Source: Pyronema omphalodes (taxonomy: Eukaryota; Ascomycota; Pezizomycetes; Pezizales; Pyronemataceae). Taken from it: DNA of 64,000 nt. Position numbers and translations under genes: made by a program. Below, piece by piece: positions 63,726-64,000 of the stretch. The first letter of the stretch is position 1; every line of letters begins with the position of its first letter. A model generated the notes under the pieces. That model had not been told where the DNA came from, made no database searches, and saw only the letters and a program-made list of their open reading frames with translations. Location of the stretch: assembly GCA_024516155.1 (NCBI GenBank), contig JAJJXM010000029.1:649191-713190 (forward strand), given 5' to 3'.

Positions 63726-64000
63726 TGTCACGGCACACGGCTGACGAGCCGTTGTGTTGTTGCGTCATCATTATGTTGTCGTTGTTGTTGTCGACATCGT
63801 GCCGTTGTCTTGCCGTGTTGTGTTGTGTTGTCGTTGTGTTGTTGTGTGTGCCGTGCCGTTGTGGTTGATAGACTGATTGATGATGGATGACGTACCATGA
63901 GCTGGAGAGCTGTGGCGTCGCAGGTGAATTGATGGAGAACGGAAGCTTTCATGTAGCGATGTTGGATGACGGCCCAGCAAGAGTGCTGGCGCCCCGTTGT
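63726..64000 (+). repeat. Gypsy LTR, 5' part, running off the window
   Basis: It starts tgtcacggcacacggctgac and matches the complement of the LTR at 49555-50065 for at least 270 bp, in opposite orientation. It therefore belongs to another insertion, not to the element at 49555-60696. Confidence 0.75.

Overview
The window is eukaryotic and consists almost entirely of nested retrotransposons. I found no convincing single-copy host gene, no tRNA or rRNA gene, and no bacterial-type operon. The elements suggest a filamentous fungus, most likely Pezizomycotina, but this is tentative. The evidence is Tad1-like LINEs with an apurinic-type endonuclease, reverse transcriptase (RT), RNase H and a C-terminal Cys/His motif; a chromodomain Ty3/gypsy element; a Ty1/copia element; and several nonsense changes of C:G to T:A type.

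Names used here: LINE-A (copies A1 to A4, each about 6.9 kb), LINE-B (B1, B2), LINE-C (C1 to C4), a LINE-B-like tail E1, and an unclassified repeat X. The M family (M1 to M10) is a roughly 2 kb element with one 484-codon ORF. It shares the extreme 5' start and the last ~310 bp of LINE-A but carries no endonuclease or RT.

Layout. 1-22504: LINE-B copy B1, split at 269/19596 by a copia element (270-19595, minus strand, 161-bp LTRs, TSD gttac). The copia element is itself broken by M1, by an M2-M3 chimera holding LINE-A copy A1, and by M4. 22505-30180: repeat X split by A2 (minus). 30181-32512: a LINE-C 3' fragment, then M9 split by M5. 32513-46395: LINE-C copy C1 split by M8, which is split by M6 and M7; M7 is split in its 3' UTR by A3. 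46396-49554: short fragments (C4, X-b, gypsy LTR piece, E1, M10, C2). 49555-60696: chromodomain gypsy element (minus) split by A4. 60697-63725: LINE-B copy B2 (minus), which carries 37 bp of the copia LTR at the same junction as B1. 63726-64000: start of another gypsy LTR.

Most boundaries rest on target-site duplications (TSDs) of 8-18 bp read directly from both flanks, and the interrupted element resumes on the far side. Relative order follows from nesting, for example C1, then M8, then M6/M7, then A3.

LINE-A presumably supplies endonuclease and RT, and M elements appear to borrow them through the shared 3' end. All four LINE-A ORF2 copies are broken by stops or frameshifts. Six M copies keep an ORF of exactly 1455 nt with no indel. 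The M protein has a short hypervariable cassette between nearly invariant flanks. The M family and the covarying 3' stem-loop shared by the LINE families are the most interesting content.
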